64,000 bases of DNA from JBCCTX01 sp964468435 (GCA_964468435.1 CAYXVE010000005.1:62001-126000); one strand, 5' to 3'. Positions 44,064 through 53,272 are shown, counted from the first letter of the stretch. Made by a program: numbers and translations. The notes: a model not told the origin generated them from the sequence alone.

Positions 44064-44906
44064 ATGAATAAACGCAAATATTTCTTGATAGTATCTGCCC
44101 TGTTTTTCTTATCCACGCTCTTTTTTTCCTGTTCTAAAGAGATGAGAAAATACCGGAAATACTCCCTGAAAGGAACCGTAGCCCAACAGGACTCTGCGGC
44201 CTTCTTCTTCTATAATCAGGAAGACTACGAAAAATCCGCGGTATTGTTTGAAGGTTTGCTGGGATATTACCGTGCCAGCACCCGGTATCAGGAAATTCTC
44301 TACTATCTGGCATACAGCCGCTACAATCAAAAAAGGTATCTGCAGGCATCTTCTCATTTTGAACAGTTTACCAAACAGTTTCCCAACGCAGAAAGCACTG
44401 AAGAATGCGCCTACATGCTGGCATTATGCTATTACAACTTGTCGTATCCTTATTATCTGGATCAGAGTCCTACCCTGAAAGCCATGGACCAGTTGCAGTA
44501 TTTCATCGTGTCATATCCTTACTCAGACCGTGTGGAGCAGTGCAACCAGTATCTGAGTAGTTTGCGTGAAAGACTGGCTAAGAAATCGTTGGAACAGGCA
44601 AAACTATATTATAAAACAGAGGACTATATCGGTGCTGTAACCTCTTTTGAGGTGCTGATACAGGAATTTCCCGATTCCCGTTATCGTGAAGAGGCTCAGT
44701 ACATGTGGTTCCTCGCTGCAGCTTCCCTGGCAGATATCAGTACTCAGCGACGAAAAGAGAATCGCTACAAAGATGCTATCGATTTTTACGAAGAATTTGT
44801 CGACCGATATCCCAACAGCCCCTTTATCAAGGATGCTGAGAAAGTATATGCTAGGGTCAAGCTCAACCTCGGCGAAATTCTCGCTTCACAAGAAGAAGGT
44901 AAATAG
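44064..44906 (+). CDS. bamD: Outer-membrane assembly lipoprotein BamD
   Basis: The start at 44064 gives 280 residues with lipobox LFFSC (Cys at about 23). It consists of TPR-like repeats of the YfiO/BamD type: FFFYNQEDYEKSAVLFEGLL, YLQASSHFEQFTKQFPN, YYKTEDYIGAVTSFEVLIQEFPDSRYREEAQYM, YKDAIDFYEEFVDRYPNS. It binds BamA and recruits outer-membrane protein substrates. Its length is normal. It is followed by a hairpin of the recurring family. Confidence 0.93.
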   Translation: MNKRKYFLIVSALFFLSTLFFSCSKEMRKYRKYSLKGTVAQQDSAAFFFYNQEDYEKSAVLFEGLLGYYRASTRYQEILYYLAYSRYNQKRYLQASSHFEQFTKQFPNAESTEECAYMLALCYYNLSYPYYLDQSPTLKAMDQLQYFIVSYPYSDRVEQCNQYLSSLRERLAKKSLEQAKLYYKTEDYIGAVTSFEVLIQEFPDSRYREEAQYMWFLAAASLADISTQRRKENRYKDAIDFYEEFVDRYPNSPFIKDAEKVYARVKLNLGEILASQEEGK

Positions 44907-44908
44907 CT

Positions 44909-44933
44909 AGGAAGCCTCATAAGTTGACTTCCT
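44909..44933 (+). terminator. Hairpin of the GGAAGTC family after bamD
   Basis: AGGAAGCC / GACTTCCT, an 8-bp stem with one mismatch and loop TCATAAGTT, begins 3 bases past the stop. The loop is nearly the same as at 29452-29460. The following gap to 45088 holds only GGGTAT/ATACCC pairing near 45006-45037. Confidence 0.5.
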
Positions 44934-45088
44934 CCCGGTATCTTTTCATTATGCTGGAAAATGCTCTGGCAATTTTGAAAAACGCATAGGGCATCCGCTA
45001 TTCCAAGGGTATAATGAGCGTCCCCTTTGCCATACCCTTCAGTTATTGACACCTAATACAGGTTCTATGATTTTCCACATAAATCATT

Positions 45089-45096
45089 TATATTTG
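45089..45096 (+). promoter_or_regulatory. -7 element upstream of rpoZ-coaBC
   Basis: TATATTTG matches TAnnTTTG; TTTTC lies about 15 bases upstream. It would give a leader of about 80 bases before the rpoZ ATG at 45186. Confidence 0.4.
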
Positions 45097-45114
45097 CAAG
45101 AATATCTTAAATAA

Positions 45115-45195
45115 ATGAAAGGATCTTATACTACGTGCACTGTTAAGGTCGTTTTTTATGTAAGGTTGCGCACAAATACACATACATGGCTTTAA
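45115..45195 (+). CDS. Possible 26-residue leader peptide overlapping rpoZ start
   Basis: ATG at 45115 opens a frame ending at a TAA at 45193-45195, which overlaps the rpoZ ATG (45186) in another frame. The peptide (MKGSYTTCTVKVVFYVRLRT, six more residues) has no known relatives. Coupling to rpoZ is possible but the frame may be chance. Confidence 0.2.
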   Translation: MKGSYTTCTVKVVFYVRLRTNTHTWL

Positions 45196-45500
45196 AAGAA
45201 GGTTATTTTCTCCCAGTAGACGTCAAAGCAATTGGTGATAGCGTAGGTAACGTCTACAAATCCATCATTATCATGTCCAAGCGATCTAATCAGCTCACAT
45301 CTGAGCTAAAAGATGAATTGACTCAAAAACTCGCAGAGTTTGCACCGGCATATGATAATCTGGAAGAGGTGATTGAAAACAAAGAGCAGATTGAAATCTC
45401 CCGCTTTTACGAACGTAAGCCCAAAACCACACAGGTGGCTCTGGAAGAGTTTCTGGAAAACGCAATTTATTATCGCGATCCACACGAAGAAGAAGTGTGA
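45186..45500 (+). CDS. rpoZ: RNA polymerase omega subunit
   Basis: A 104-residue protein of the Bacteroidota RpoZ/DUF1573-unrelated omega type: VKAIGDSVGNVYKSIIIMSKRSNQL is the conserved core, followed by an acidic helix and RKPKTTQVALEEFLEN. It assists assembly of the RNA polymerase beta' subunit. It overlaps coaBC by four bases (GTGA), the arrangement conserved in this phylum. Confidence 0.92.
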   Translation: MALKEGYFLPVDVKAIGDSVGNVYKSIIIMSKRSNQLTSELKDELTQKLAEFAPAYDNLEEVIENKEQIEISRFYERKPKTTQVALEEFLENAIYYRDPHEEEV

Positions 45501-46690
45501 GCCTGGCAGGTAAAAACATCATCTTGGGTGTTACTGGAAGTATAGCTGCCTATAAAGCTATTTATCTTCTCAGGTTGCTCCAAAAGCAGGAAGCAAACAT
45601 CAAAGTTGTTACAACTCCTGCAGTATCGCATTTTATCAACGACTTATCTTTCAGTTCACTTACACATGAGCCTGTATTTAGTGGACTTTGGGAAGCCAAA
45701 TGGTCAGAACATGTCAACATGGGAACTTGGGCAAATCTGATGGTGATAGCTCCTGCCACGGCTAACACTTTGGCAAAATTTGCTCACGGTATATGTGATA
45801 ATGCCCTGACAGCTGTCTATCTGGCAGCTACATGCCCGGTGATGGTCGCTCCAGCTATGGATGCTGATATGTATGATCATCCTGCTGTATTGCGTAATAT
45901 TAAGCAGTTGGAGGATGATGGTGTATGGATTCTCCCTCCAGATAAGGGTTACCTCGCCAGCGGACTAGCGGGAAAGGGTAGACTCATGGAACCTGATGAT
46001 ATTCTTTCACATATCCAGACGTTTTTCCGGAAAGATAAGCCCCTGAAAAATCAGAAGGTGTTGATTACAGCAGGGCCTACCCAGGAGGCTATCGATCCCG
46101 TGAGATACATTACCAATCATTCTTCCGGGAAAATGGGCTATGCACTTGCAACAGAAGCTATCATCTTAGGAGCAGAAGTAACCCTAGTATCGGGGCCTAC
46201 AGCACTTAAAGCTCCTGTCGGCGTCAATATGGTCAGGGTCATCAGCACCCAAGATATGTATGAAGCCGTGGATAGCGTTTTTTCTCAACATACGATTACC
46301 ATCATGTCCGCAGCCGTCAGTGATTATACGCCGGTGGAAGTTTCGGGGACAAAAATCAAAAAATTAGGGGATTCTCTATCTCTGGAGCTTAGAAAAACCG
46401 TAGACATCCTACATACCATGGGGACCCAAAAGCGTGCAGATCAGTTTTTGGTGGGATTTGCGCTGGAAACTGACAATGAATTGGAGCATGCACAAGGGAA
46501 GTTATTGCATAAAAATCTCGACCTCATCGTTTTAAATTCATTGCAGGATGCTGGTGCAGGATTTGGACATGAAACCAACAAAATAACCTTGATTCCCAAG
46601 GAAGGGAAAGCTGAAACATATCCCCTAAAACCCAAGTCTGAGGTCGCCAGGGATATTTTTCAAATGATCATCAAACAACTAACGATATAA
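45497..46690 (+). CDS. coaBC: Bifunctional phosphopantothenoylcysteine synthetase/decarboxylase
   Basis: A 397-residue protein starting at GTG. The CoaC half (1-180) has the FMN-binding LGVTGSIAAYKA, ATANTLAKFAHGICDNAL and APAMDADMYDHP with the catalytic region. The CoaB half (185-395) has ITAGPTQEAIDPVRYITNHS and VGFALETDN. It catalyses two steps of coenzyme A synthesis. Coupled to rpoZ. Confidence 0.96.
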   Translation: MSLAGKNIILGVTGSIAAYKAIYLLRLLQKQEANIKVVTTPAVSHFINDLSFSSLTHEPVFSGLWEAKWSEHVNMGTWANLMVIAPATANTLAKFAHGICDNALTAVYLAATCPVMVAPAMDADMYDHPAVLRNIKQLEDDGVWILPPDKGYLASGLAGKGRLMEPDDILSHIQTFFRKDKPLKNQKVLITAGPTQEAIDPVRYITNHSSGKMGYALATEAIILGAEVTLVSGPTALKAPVGVNMVRVISTQDMYEAVDSVFSQHTITIMSAAVSDYTPVEVSGTKIKKLGDSLSLELRKTVDILHTMGTQKRADQFLVGFALETDNELEHAQGKLLHKNLDLIVLNSLQDAGAGFGHETNKITLIPKEGKAETYPLKPKSEVARDIFQMIIKQLTI

Positions 46691-46698
46691 AGGGAAGT

Positions 46699-47604
46699 AT
46701 GAACAGAAAACTGAGACGAATACATCTGTTGATTTTATTGATGGTATTTTCCTGGAAATCAGGTATGGGACAGGAGTTTTTCTGTAGTGTGTCGATTAAT
46801 TCCAGCAGGATACAGGGCGACCAGCAGGTTTTTGAAGATATACGCCGCTCAATTTCAGAATACATCAATGACTATAAGTGGGCAGAAGATCAGTTTGAAC
46901 ATTTTGAACGTATACGCTGGCAACTACGTATCATCGTCAATAACCGCCCCACAGCGGATTACTTCAAATGTACAGCTAGCATAACCGTTTATAGACCAAT
47001 ATACGGCTCAACGGAGGAGACTGTAACGCTCCGTATCTCTGATCCTAATTTTGACTTTAATTATGTAGCCCAGCAACAGATGCCACACGTCGATAACACG
47101 TATCAGGATAATCTTACTGCGTTGCTCAATTTTTATTCCTACATCGTTCTGGCTCTAGATTATGACAGTTTTGGTGAAAATGCAGGAGAGGTATACTATG
47201 GGAAAGCGCAGGATATTCTCAACCTGGCGACCAATTCCAATGAAAGCGGATGGAAATCTACTGATAGTCAGCAAAACAGATACTGGCTGCTCGAGAACAT
47301 GACCAATACCCGCTATAAGGCTTTTCACGAGGCTATCTATGCCTATCACAGAGAAGGACTAGACCTGATGGTAGAAGATGTCAATAAAGGCAGAACCGGA
47401 ATACTAGAAGCGCTCAGGGGCTTTGCTGAGCTAAGAAGACAAAATAACCTGTTATTTCTCTTAAGAATAATCAGCGATACCAAGAAAAGTGAGTTAGTCA
47501 ATATATTTAAAGGAGCACTCCCCAACCAGAAACAAGAGTTTGTCAGTATTATGGAGGAGGTAGATCCTTCCAATGCCAGCGACTACGGTAGTGTTATGAA
47601 TTAA
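46699..47604 (+). CDS. porD: PorD-family (DUF4835) T9SS protein
   Basis: A 301-residue secreted protein with signal peptide and QEFFCSVSINSSRIQGDQQVF, the DUF4835 opening. NDYKWAEDQFEHFERI and YDSFGENAGEVYYGKA are further family blocks. The family is named PorD from its link to the type IX secretion system in Porphyromonas. Its position right after coaBC (8-base gap) is conserved in Bacteroidota. Probably periplasmic or outer-membrane associated. Confidence 0.88.
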   Translation: MNRKLRRIHLLILLMVFSWKSGMGQEFFCSVSINSSRIQGDQQVFEDIRRSISEYINDYKWAEDQFEHFERIRWQLRIIVNNRPTADYFKCTASITVYRPIYGSTEETVTLRISDPNFDFNYVAQQQMPHVDNTYQDNLTALLNFYSYIVLALDYDSFGENAGEVYYGKAQDILNLATNSNESGWKSTDSQQNRYWLLENMTNTRYKAFHEAIYAYHREGLDLMVEDVNKGRTGILEALRGFAELRRQNNLLFLLRIISDTKKSELVNIFKGALPNQKQEFVSIMEEVDPSNASDYGSVMN

Positions 47605-47635
47605 TTATACATATTTCCCCTGAAATCAACAGCAC

Positions 47636-48403
47636 ATGTCTGATCACCTCGATGAAGGTACATACAGAATACACCTTCCTCAGTTTGAAGGTCCTTTTGA
47701 TCTATTGCTGTTTTTCATAGAGCGGGATGAACTGGATATCTACGATATACCCATCTCCCAGATTACAGATGATTTTCTGGAATATATCCACACGATGCAG
47801 CAGCTAAATTTTGACCTGGCCTCAGAATTTATCCTCGTTGCCAGTACATTGATGCGAATCAAAGCCAAGATGCTCTTGCCTCGGCCTGTCATCAATGAAG
47901 CGGGGGAAGAGGTAGATCCAAGGGAAGAGTTGGTACAACGGCTACTCGAGTACAAAAGATACAAATCGGTGTTGGCCGAACTGGAGCAAATGGAACTGGC
48001 TCAGTTTGAGCGTATTGTTAGAGGATATGCGAAAAAGGAAGAAAAAAGTATTATGAATGCTAGCTCTTTTCCCGAAGAGGAGCTAATCGGAATGGATCTA
48101 TACACCATCATGTGTACCTTCAAAAGAATCTGGGAGCGCTACAACGATCAAATTACCGAGCCTAAACATGTGATCCGCAAGTATCCCTACAACGTAGAAT
48201 CTATCAAAACAGCGTTGTTATCCAGACTTGAAAGCCATGAACAGATCGATTTTGTTTCATTTGTCATGGAGCAAAAAGATCGGGTATTTGTAGTATTTTC
48301 CTTTCTCGCCATACTAGAAATGACACAGGTACAGAAACTGAGCATCGTATTGGGAGAAGGATATAACAATTTCTGGCTCAGAAAGAAACAAACCGCTTCA
48401 TAA
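47636..48403 (+). CDS. scpA: Segregation and condensation protein A
   Basis: A 255-residue kleisin: N-terminal FEGPFDLLLFFIERDELDIYD with the SMC-head-binding helix, MRIKAKMLLPRP linker, and a C-terminal winged-helix region (VFVVFSFLAILEMTQVQKLSI). With ScpB and SMC it compacts and separates chromosomes. Same strand as porD, 31 bases apart. Confidence 0.94.
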   Translation: MSDHLDEGTYRIHLPQFEGPFDLLLFFIERDELDIYDIPISQITDDFLEYIHTMQQLNFDLASEFILVASTLMRIKAKMLLPRPVINEAGEEVDPREELVQRLLEYKRYKSVLAELEQMELAQFERIVRGYAKKEEKSIMNASSFPEEELIGMDLYTIMCTFKRIWERYNDQITEPKHVIRKYPYNVESIKTALLSRLESHEQIDFVSFVMEQKDRVFVVFSFLAILEMTQVQKLSIVLGEGYNNFWLRKKQTAS

Positions 48404-48460
48404 TCGTTATTAATACAGAATATATCATTTCACCATCAATCCACTACTTGTAAACACACT

Positions 48461-48937
48461 ATGATTAAGGTACTATTTGTCTGCTTAGGAAATATCTGCC
48501 GTTCACCGATGGCAGAAGGATTATTCACACATCACGTAAAAAATGCTGGTCTGAAAGGTGAAATCGAAATAGATAGTTGTGGGACAGGAGCCTGGCACAT
48601 GGGAGAATTAGCTGATCCCAGGATGCGCGAGACAGCACAAAAACACGGGATAGAGCTCACATCAAGGGCACGGCAAATCAAACCTGAAGATTTCCAGGAA
48701 TACGATTATATCCTGGCCATGGATGATAATAACTATCAGGAACTAAAGCGCATACAAGACCGGGTGCCAGACGGGAAGGCCAAATTGTATAAAATGCGGG
48801 ACTTTGATCCTGAGTCAAAAGGAGCTGACGTGCCCGACCCATACTTTGGCGGACAAGAAGGATTTGAAAAAGTATATGAAATGCTGGATCGGTCTACCCG
48901 GAAATTTTTAAGCGTAGTATATCCCAGAGACCTTTAG
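48461..48937 (+). CDS. Low-molecular-weight protein tyrosine phosphatase
   Basis: A 158-residue protein. The P-loop VCLGNICRSPMAEG gives catalytic Cys8 and Arg14; the general acid Asp lies in DVPDPYFGG at about 128. It removes phosphate from protein tyrosines (or phospho-arginine in some members). The last 30 bases overlap the convergent gene at 48908. Confidence 0.95.
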   Translation: MIKVLFVCLGNICRSPMAEGLFTHHVKNAGLKGEIEIDSCGTGAWHMGELADPRMRETAQKHGIELTSRARQIKPEDFQEYDYILAMDDNNYQELKRIQDRVPDGKAKLYKMRDFDPESKGADVPDPYFGGQEGFEKVYEMLDRSTRKFLSVVYPRDL

Positions 48938-49315
48938 GTCCTCGATCCTCTCCAAAATATATACAAACTGTTGCTGATCGAGTGCTGACTTGAGGTGTCC
49001 ACTCACAAAGCGATCCCTCCGGATATGATAGGTGATCAGCTTGATCAAGTTTTCCCAGTCAGTCTGCTGAATAGCCGACAGATTTTTCATGTACAACCTT
49101 GCTGTATCTCTCCATGACATCCAGTCATATGCCTGGATAAAATTTCCGGCATACAGATCGCTGATGAATTCGTTTACCTTGGGATGGTAAGTATAGGGAT
49201 CCAACACAGCTTCACCATTGTAAGTGTACAATTCTTCCTGATTATCTTTAAAAAAAGGAAGATATTCCAATATATTTTCTACTGCTTCAGGTTTGATGGG
49301 GGTAAAGTTGGTCAT
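48908..49315 (-). CDS. DUF6508-like protein
   Basis: The start at 49313-49315 gives 135 residues; an upstream Met at 49384 is possible. The pattern FDW-like AYDWMSWRDTARLYM, then LIKLITYHIRRDRFVSGHLKSAL and FVYILERIEDL, matches the DUF6508 family (a helical protein with a conserved IRRDRF core). Function unknown. Its 3' end overlaps the phosphatase gene tail to tail by 30 bases. Confidence 0.7.
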   Translation of the reverse strand: MTNFTPIKPEAVENILEYLPFFKDNQEELYTYNGEAVLDPYTYHPKVNEFISDLYAGNFIQAYDWMSWRDTARLYMKNLSAIQQTDWENLIKLITYHIRRDRFVSGHLKSALDQQQFVYILERIEDLKVSGIYYA

Positions 49316-49619
49316 TGTAATATGATTGAATTGGATCACTGTGATATTGCTCTCAAGCATAAGTAGTTCGGTATATTTAGGCATAAATTAATACATATCG
49401 TTGATCACATGATGGATATTTTACTGACCCCCGGATTTCTTGTTACGAAATTATGCCCCTCTTATACTGGATGGCACGTCGCATAAAGAGGTGTGTTTGA
49501 AAAATGTACTATTCATCCAACTATCCTGCTCCCCTTACCTTAATAGTGCCTCGCACAAGGAGGGCTGCCAGTAGGCTGGGGGGTTAGTGAAATCCATGAT
49601 CTGTCAGATGAGGGCTGTA

Positions 49620-49652
49620 AAATGACAATTTGACTTATTTAAAATGTCATTT
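49620..49652. repeat. Inverted repeat near the Nudix gene 3' end
   Basis: AAATGACA / TGTCATTT, 8 bp with a 17-base loop, lies in the 395-base gap 49316-49710. On the minus strand it is about 60 bases past the Nudix stop and may end that transcript. The gap also has CCTCTT/AAGAGG pairing around 49445-49480. Otherwise nothing is recognised. Confidence 0.35.
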
Positions 49653-49710
49653 AAAAATATACATAATATTATCGCACAACTTATCTTTTATGAGTCTGAT
49701 ACATAGATTA

Positions 49711-50373
49711 TTAGGAAAGATCTTTTTGGGCGATATGTTCGAGATACAGATAGATGTGCAAAAGGCCGTTGGTATTAGTAATAAGTTTTTTAGCTTCGTC
49801 AATGGTAGCGATATGGGTAATAATACGTTCGTGCTCGGAGATAATACCCTGTTCTTGTTGGTTATAGGCAAAAATCTCTTCTTTTGACAACTCTACCTCA
49901 CAGAAAAAGAAGTATATAGCTTCATCTGAGGTTCCTGTTGTGGGATAAAAAGGGGCATCATTTAGTAAATGTATCTGATCATGTGTAAGATCCAGGCCAG
50001 CTTCTTCTCTAGCTTCCTGTAGGGCTATCTCTACAATTGATACAGCACCATCCACCATCCCTGCTACATGTTCATAGATGATACCTCCGTTACATATTCT
50101 CCGCTGTTTTACCAAAAGCAGGTATTTTTCCCGGGTATCTCGGTCGATCAGACAGATCAGCAGACTGACAACCTCTCCTTTTATAAAGCAAATGGGAGGA
50201 ATTTTGTCTCCTTCCGGGGTTTGGGCTTCCAGCATTACCAAAGAAAACAGGGCCTCCCCCTTATTGTTGTATCTTGTATAAAGTTCTTCCGTATCCTGGA
50301 TTGACAGTCCGTTTTGTTTGAGACGATTCATCCAAAGGTTAAATTTGTGCGATTGCTGCAGGATTTCTCTCAT
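49711..50373 (-). CDS. Nudix hydrolase
   Basis: The ATG at 50371-50373 gives 220 residues; a GTG 24 bases upstream is possible. The Nudix box is GMVDGAVSIVEIALQEAREEAG (GX5EX7REUXEEXGU pattern) at about 110-132, followed by a region with FYPTTGTSDEAIYFFFCE as in ADP-sugar pyrophosphatase-type members. It cleaves a nucleoside diphosphate-linked compound, probably an NDP-sugar. Single gene, divergent from mltG. Confidence 0.88.
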   Translation of the reverse strand: MREILQQSHKFNLWMNRLKQNGLSIQDTEELYTRYNNKGEALFSLVMLEAQTPEGDKIPPICFIKGEVVSLLICLIDRDTREKYLLLVKQRRICNGGIIYEHVAGMVDGAVSIVEIALQEAREEAGLDLTHDQIHLLNDAPFYPTTGTSDEAIYFFFCEVELSKEEIFAYNQQEQGIISEHERIITHIATIDEAKKLITNTNGLLHIYLYLEHIAQKDLS

Positions 50374-50531
50374 GATCCTAATCTTTTTATTCTTCACGTG
50401 TAACTTAGCATTTTCGTAGAGAGGAAAAAAGGGTAATGAGGAAATATTGATGTAGAAGAATTGCTAAATTGTATTATGGGTAGATTGTATGCAGAGGAAT
50501 TATTTTATTGTGAAATTGTGGTAATAAATTT

Positions 50532-51566
50532 ATGAAAAAGCTAACAAAATATTTATTTTGGATTATCCTGGTATCGGGTATTTTGGTGTACTTTTATTTT
50601 TATCGCCCCATTTTTGGTTCTAATGTCAATTTATCTGATGGACAGGAGAAAGCAGAGTTTTTTGTGCGTACGGGCATGACCTATGATGAAGTGGGAAAAA
50701 AGCTGATGGAAGAAAATATAATAGTTAATGTTCGCAGTTTTCACAGGGTAGCTGAATACATGAATTATCCCAGACATGTGTATCCCGGACGCTATATCAT
50801 AGAAGATGGGATGGATAACCGGAAATTAGTACGTCTGCTCAGGTCTGGTAAGCAAACACCTGTACCGTTTACTTTCGTCAAGTTTCGAACGGTAGAAGAT
50901 CTTGCACGCCATGCAAGTGAACGGCTTGAGTTTTCGGAGCACGATTTGTTGGCCGTTCTCCAAAATGAATCGTTTCTCAACCGACTCGCCAAACTAAAAC
51001 CTGAGACAGTACTTGCAATTTTTATCCCCAATACCTATGAAATGTACTGGAATATTTCTCCCGAAGATTTTGTAAAGCGGATGTACAAAGAATATAGAGC
51101 TTTCTGGAATGATGAACGGAACGAACAGCGCGAACAATGGAATCTGACTCGGATGGAAATCATGACGTTGGCATCTATCGTTGAAGAGGAAACCAATAAA
51201 ATCGAAGAAAAGCCCACAGTAGCTGGAGTATATCTGAACAGGGTACGGAAAAACTGGAAGTTGGAAGCAGATCCTACTTTGAAGTTTGCCGCTGGAGACT
51301 TTTCACTTAGAAGAATTCTGAACGTACATCTTGAAATTGACTCTCCGTATAATACCTACATGTATGAAGGTATCCCTCCAGGCCCTATATGTACGCCTTC
51401 GATTCCTTCGATCGAAGCCATATTGAATGGCGAGCGGCATGACTATATGTATATGTGCGCAAAAGCAGATGGCTCAGGATATCATCATTTCTCCGAGACA
51501 CTCCAGGAACATCTAGCCTATGCCAGAGACTATCACCGACTTCTCAATAGCCAGGGCATCAAGTAA
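50532..51566 (+). CDS. mltG: Endolytic murein transglycosylase MltG
   Basis: A 344-residue YceG-family protein: one N-terminal membrane segment (YLFWIILVSGILVYFYFY), a LysM-like region (about 40-110), then the catalytic domain with SIVEEETNKIEEKPTVAGVYLNR (catalytic Glu) and LEADPTLKFA, SPYNTYMYEGIPPGPICTPS. It cuts nascent glycan strands and sets their length. Confidence 0.95.
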   Translation: MKKLTKYLFWIILVSGILVYFYFYRPIFGSNVNLSDGQEKAEFFVRTGMTYDEVGKKLMEENIIVNVRSFHRVAEYMNYPRHVYPGRYIIEDGMDNRKLVRLLRSGKQTPVPFTFVKFRTVEDLARHASERLEFSEHDLLAVLQNESFLNRLAKLKPETVLAIFIPNTYEMYWNISPEDFVKRMYKEYRAFWNDERNEQREQWNLTRMEIMTLASIVEEETNKIEEKPTVAGVYLNRVRKNWKLEADPTLKFAAGDFSLRRILNVHLEIDSPYNTYMYEGIPPGPICTPSIPSIEAILNGERHDYMYMCAKADGSGYHHFSETLQEHLAYARDYHRLLNSQGIK

Positions 51567-51707
51567 AACGGATCTTCCGAAATGAGCATCATGGATAAAT
51601 AACGTAAATTATTATTTTTTATTTATAGTAATATCAACTCTAATAACCATTTAATCATTGGTTGTAACCATTCATACAAATATACTCCAACTGAAACATA
51701 ATTTCCC

Positions 51708-51715
51708 TAAGTTTG
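51708..51715 (+). promoter_or_regulatory. -7 element for the candidate small RNA
   Basis: TAAGTTTG is a full TAnnTTTG match, lying about 140 bases after mltG and about 45 bases before a strong terminator. No clear -33 TTG. Confidence 0.4.
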
Positions 51716-51721
51716 TCTGGT

Positions 51722-51801
51722 GAAAGGGCAATAATCCTGGATTACAAGAGCAAGGGCTAGGGTTGACTCTCCCAAAAGGGATTGAGTCCCCTAGTTTTTT
51801 T
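51722..51801 (+). ncRNA. Candidate small RNA of about 80 nt
   Basis: A -7 promoter element (51708-51715) and a terminator (51757-51801) frame about 80 bases without an ORF. The 5' 35 bases look unpaired. It could also be only the 3' end of mltG mRNA, but then the promoter element is unexplained. Confidence 0.35.
51757..51801 (+). terminator. Strong Rho-independent terminator
   Basis: CTAGGG / CCCTAG, a two-base bulge, GACTC / GAGTC, then inner TCCC / GGGA around AAAA, followed by seven T (51795-51801). Confidence 0.8.
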
Positions 51802-51978
51802 ATGGGGTAAACTCAATGATATTTTCCTGGTCAAGACCAGACCGTAGTACAGGCTGTATAAAACGTCAATTATTAGGATCTGTCGTTAAATAAAGTCCTG
51901 GACAAAGCGTTGATCAGGAAGAATAATTTATAAGTCTATAAAATTTGGCTAAGAAATTCTAAAAACAAAAATTATTGT

Positions 51979-52005
51979 AGGGAAGTCGAATTTTGAGACT
52001 TCCTT
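51979..52005. terminator. Hairpin of the GGAAGTC family
   Basis: AGGGAAGTC / GACTTCCTT, 9 bp with one G-T pair, loop GAATTTTGA. It lies alone in the 288 bases between the small RNA candidate and the DUF2937 gene; nothing else is seen there. Confidence 0.5.
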
Positions 52006-52090
52006 TACGCCATAGGCATGTGAAAATAGATTAAGTGAATAGGTGGGGAATAAGTGAATCAAATAGTATATTGAGCCAAATGATAATGTT

Positions 52091-52600
52091 ATGATCAGGT
52101 TTATTGGCAGCATATTGGACAGGATACTATGTACTTCAATGGCCATTCTGTTTTCACAGGCACCAGCCTACGTGGAGCAATACGAAGCGGTATTAGCGGA
52201 GACCTCGGAAGAATTAGCGCTCGAGAGCAGGTCTATTGAAGAGCAGGCAGAAGAGAATGGAGAGTCTGTAGATGTATTTCTGAACCGACTTGCTGCTGAC
52301 TCTGATTCCCTGTTAAGTGCAGTGGGCAAGGCAAGACTTAACATGCTAGAGACACAGCGGGAGGTTTCACAAAAACTGGATACAATCCGCCAGGTACCTG
52401 AATGGAAGCGCCCCTGGACCTTATACCAGACCTGGGACCGCAACTATGATCAGGCAGTAAATTACCGTCCCCTGATCCCATTGAATCTCACGGGACTGAT
52501 GTATAGCTTTGCCGGACTACTGACCGGTATGTTGCTGGCATATTTATTGGGTTTGCTTTTCAAGGCTATTCGTGGTAAAAAACGTAGTTCACCCACATAA
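52091..52600 (+). CDS. DUF2937-family membrane protein
   Basis: A 169-residue protein with an N-terminal hydrophobic stretch, then FSQAPAYVEQYEAVLAETSEEL (the DUF2937 core), a coiled region, and a C-terminal membrane segment (LMYSFAGLLTGMLLAYLLGLLFKA). The function is unknown. The VanZ gene follows 10 bases after the stop. Confidence 0.75.
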   Translation: MIRFIGSILDRILCTSMAILFSQAPAYVEQYEAVLAETSEELALESRSIEEQAEENGESVDVFLNRLAADSDSLLSAVGKARLNMLETQREVSQKLDTIRQVPEWKRPWTLYQTWDRNYDQAVNYRPLIPLNLTGLMYSFAGLLTGMLLAYLLGLLFKAIRGKKRSSPT

Positions 52601-52610
52601 TACCACTACG

Positions 52611-53087
52611 ATGATGAAGGCCAGAATATGGATAAGATGGATGACCTTGCTTGGCTGGATGGTACTTATTTTTCTACTTTCTCATCAGGATGGAGAGGCC
52701 TCTGCTCACCTGAGTGAGAGTGTCAAGAATCACCTCAAAGCGATATTACGCTTTTTTCATCTCGCAGGCTATGGCGATGGACATAGTGAGTGGGGCTGGA
52801 TTGTAAGGAAAATAGCTCATATGACTGAGTATGCTATTCTATTTGTACTTAATTTCAGAATAATCTCTTTATACAGGCCGCCTCACCAAAGCCTCTTGCT
52901 AAGCGTAGCCAGCTGCCTGGTATTTGCATTGAGCGATGAGTTTCACCAGACCTTGATACCTGGTCGTACAGGAACCCTTGCAGATGTAGGCATCGATATG
53001 ACCGGAGTACTTGTTGCATGGATTTTCTGTACGGTATGGATTTCCAAAAAACCAGCCTTTATACTGCTTTCAAAGCGTATGGAATAA
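52611..53087 (+). CDS. VanZ-family membrane protein
   Basis: The ATG at 52611 gives 158 residues with about four membrane segments. The VanZ signature is present: LIFLLSHQDGEAS, IVRKIAHMTEYAILFVL, and ALSDEFHQTLIPGRTGTLADVGID. VanZ proteins affect teicoplanin resistance in some Gram-positives; in Bacteroidota the role is unknown. Linked to the DUF2937 gene. Confidence 0.9.
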   Translation: MMKARIWIRWMTLLGWMVLIFLLSHQDGEASAHLSESVKNHLKAILRFFHLAGYGDGHSEWGWIVRKIAHMTEYAILFVLNFRIISLYRPPHQSLLLSVASCLVFALSDEFHQTLIPGRTGTLADVGIDMTGVLVAWIFCTVWISKKPAFILLSKRME

Positions 53088-53178
53088 AAGGATTTTTATG
53101 TTAGCTTTACCGTTAGGAGTAGCATTGAAGCACTTCCCAGAGAGATACACCCAGCATTTATAAAAAATCTAGCTCTTG

Positions 53179-53186
53179 TAACTTTG
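53179..53186 (+). promoter_or_regulatory. -7 element upstream of sucB
   Basis: TAACTTTG matches TAnnTTTG; the predicted leader to the ATG at 53273 is about 80 bases. Confidence 0.4.
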
Positions 53187-53272
53187 GATAGATAATTTAG
53201 TAAATACAGACCATAAACCTAGACATTATTCCATGTTTGTACAACAGTAACTGATCTAAAAACATATATTCC

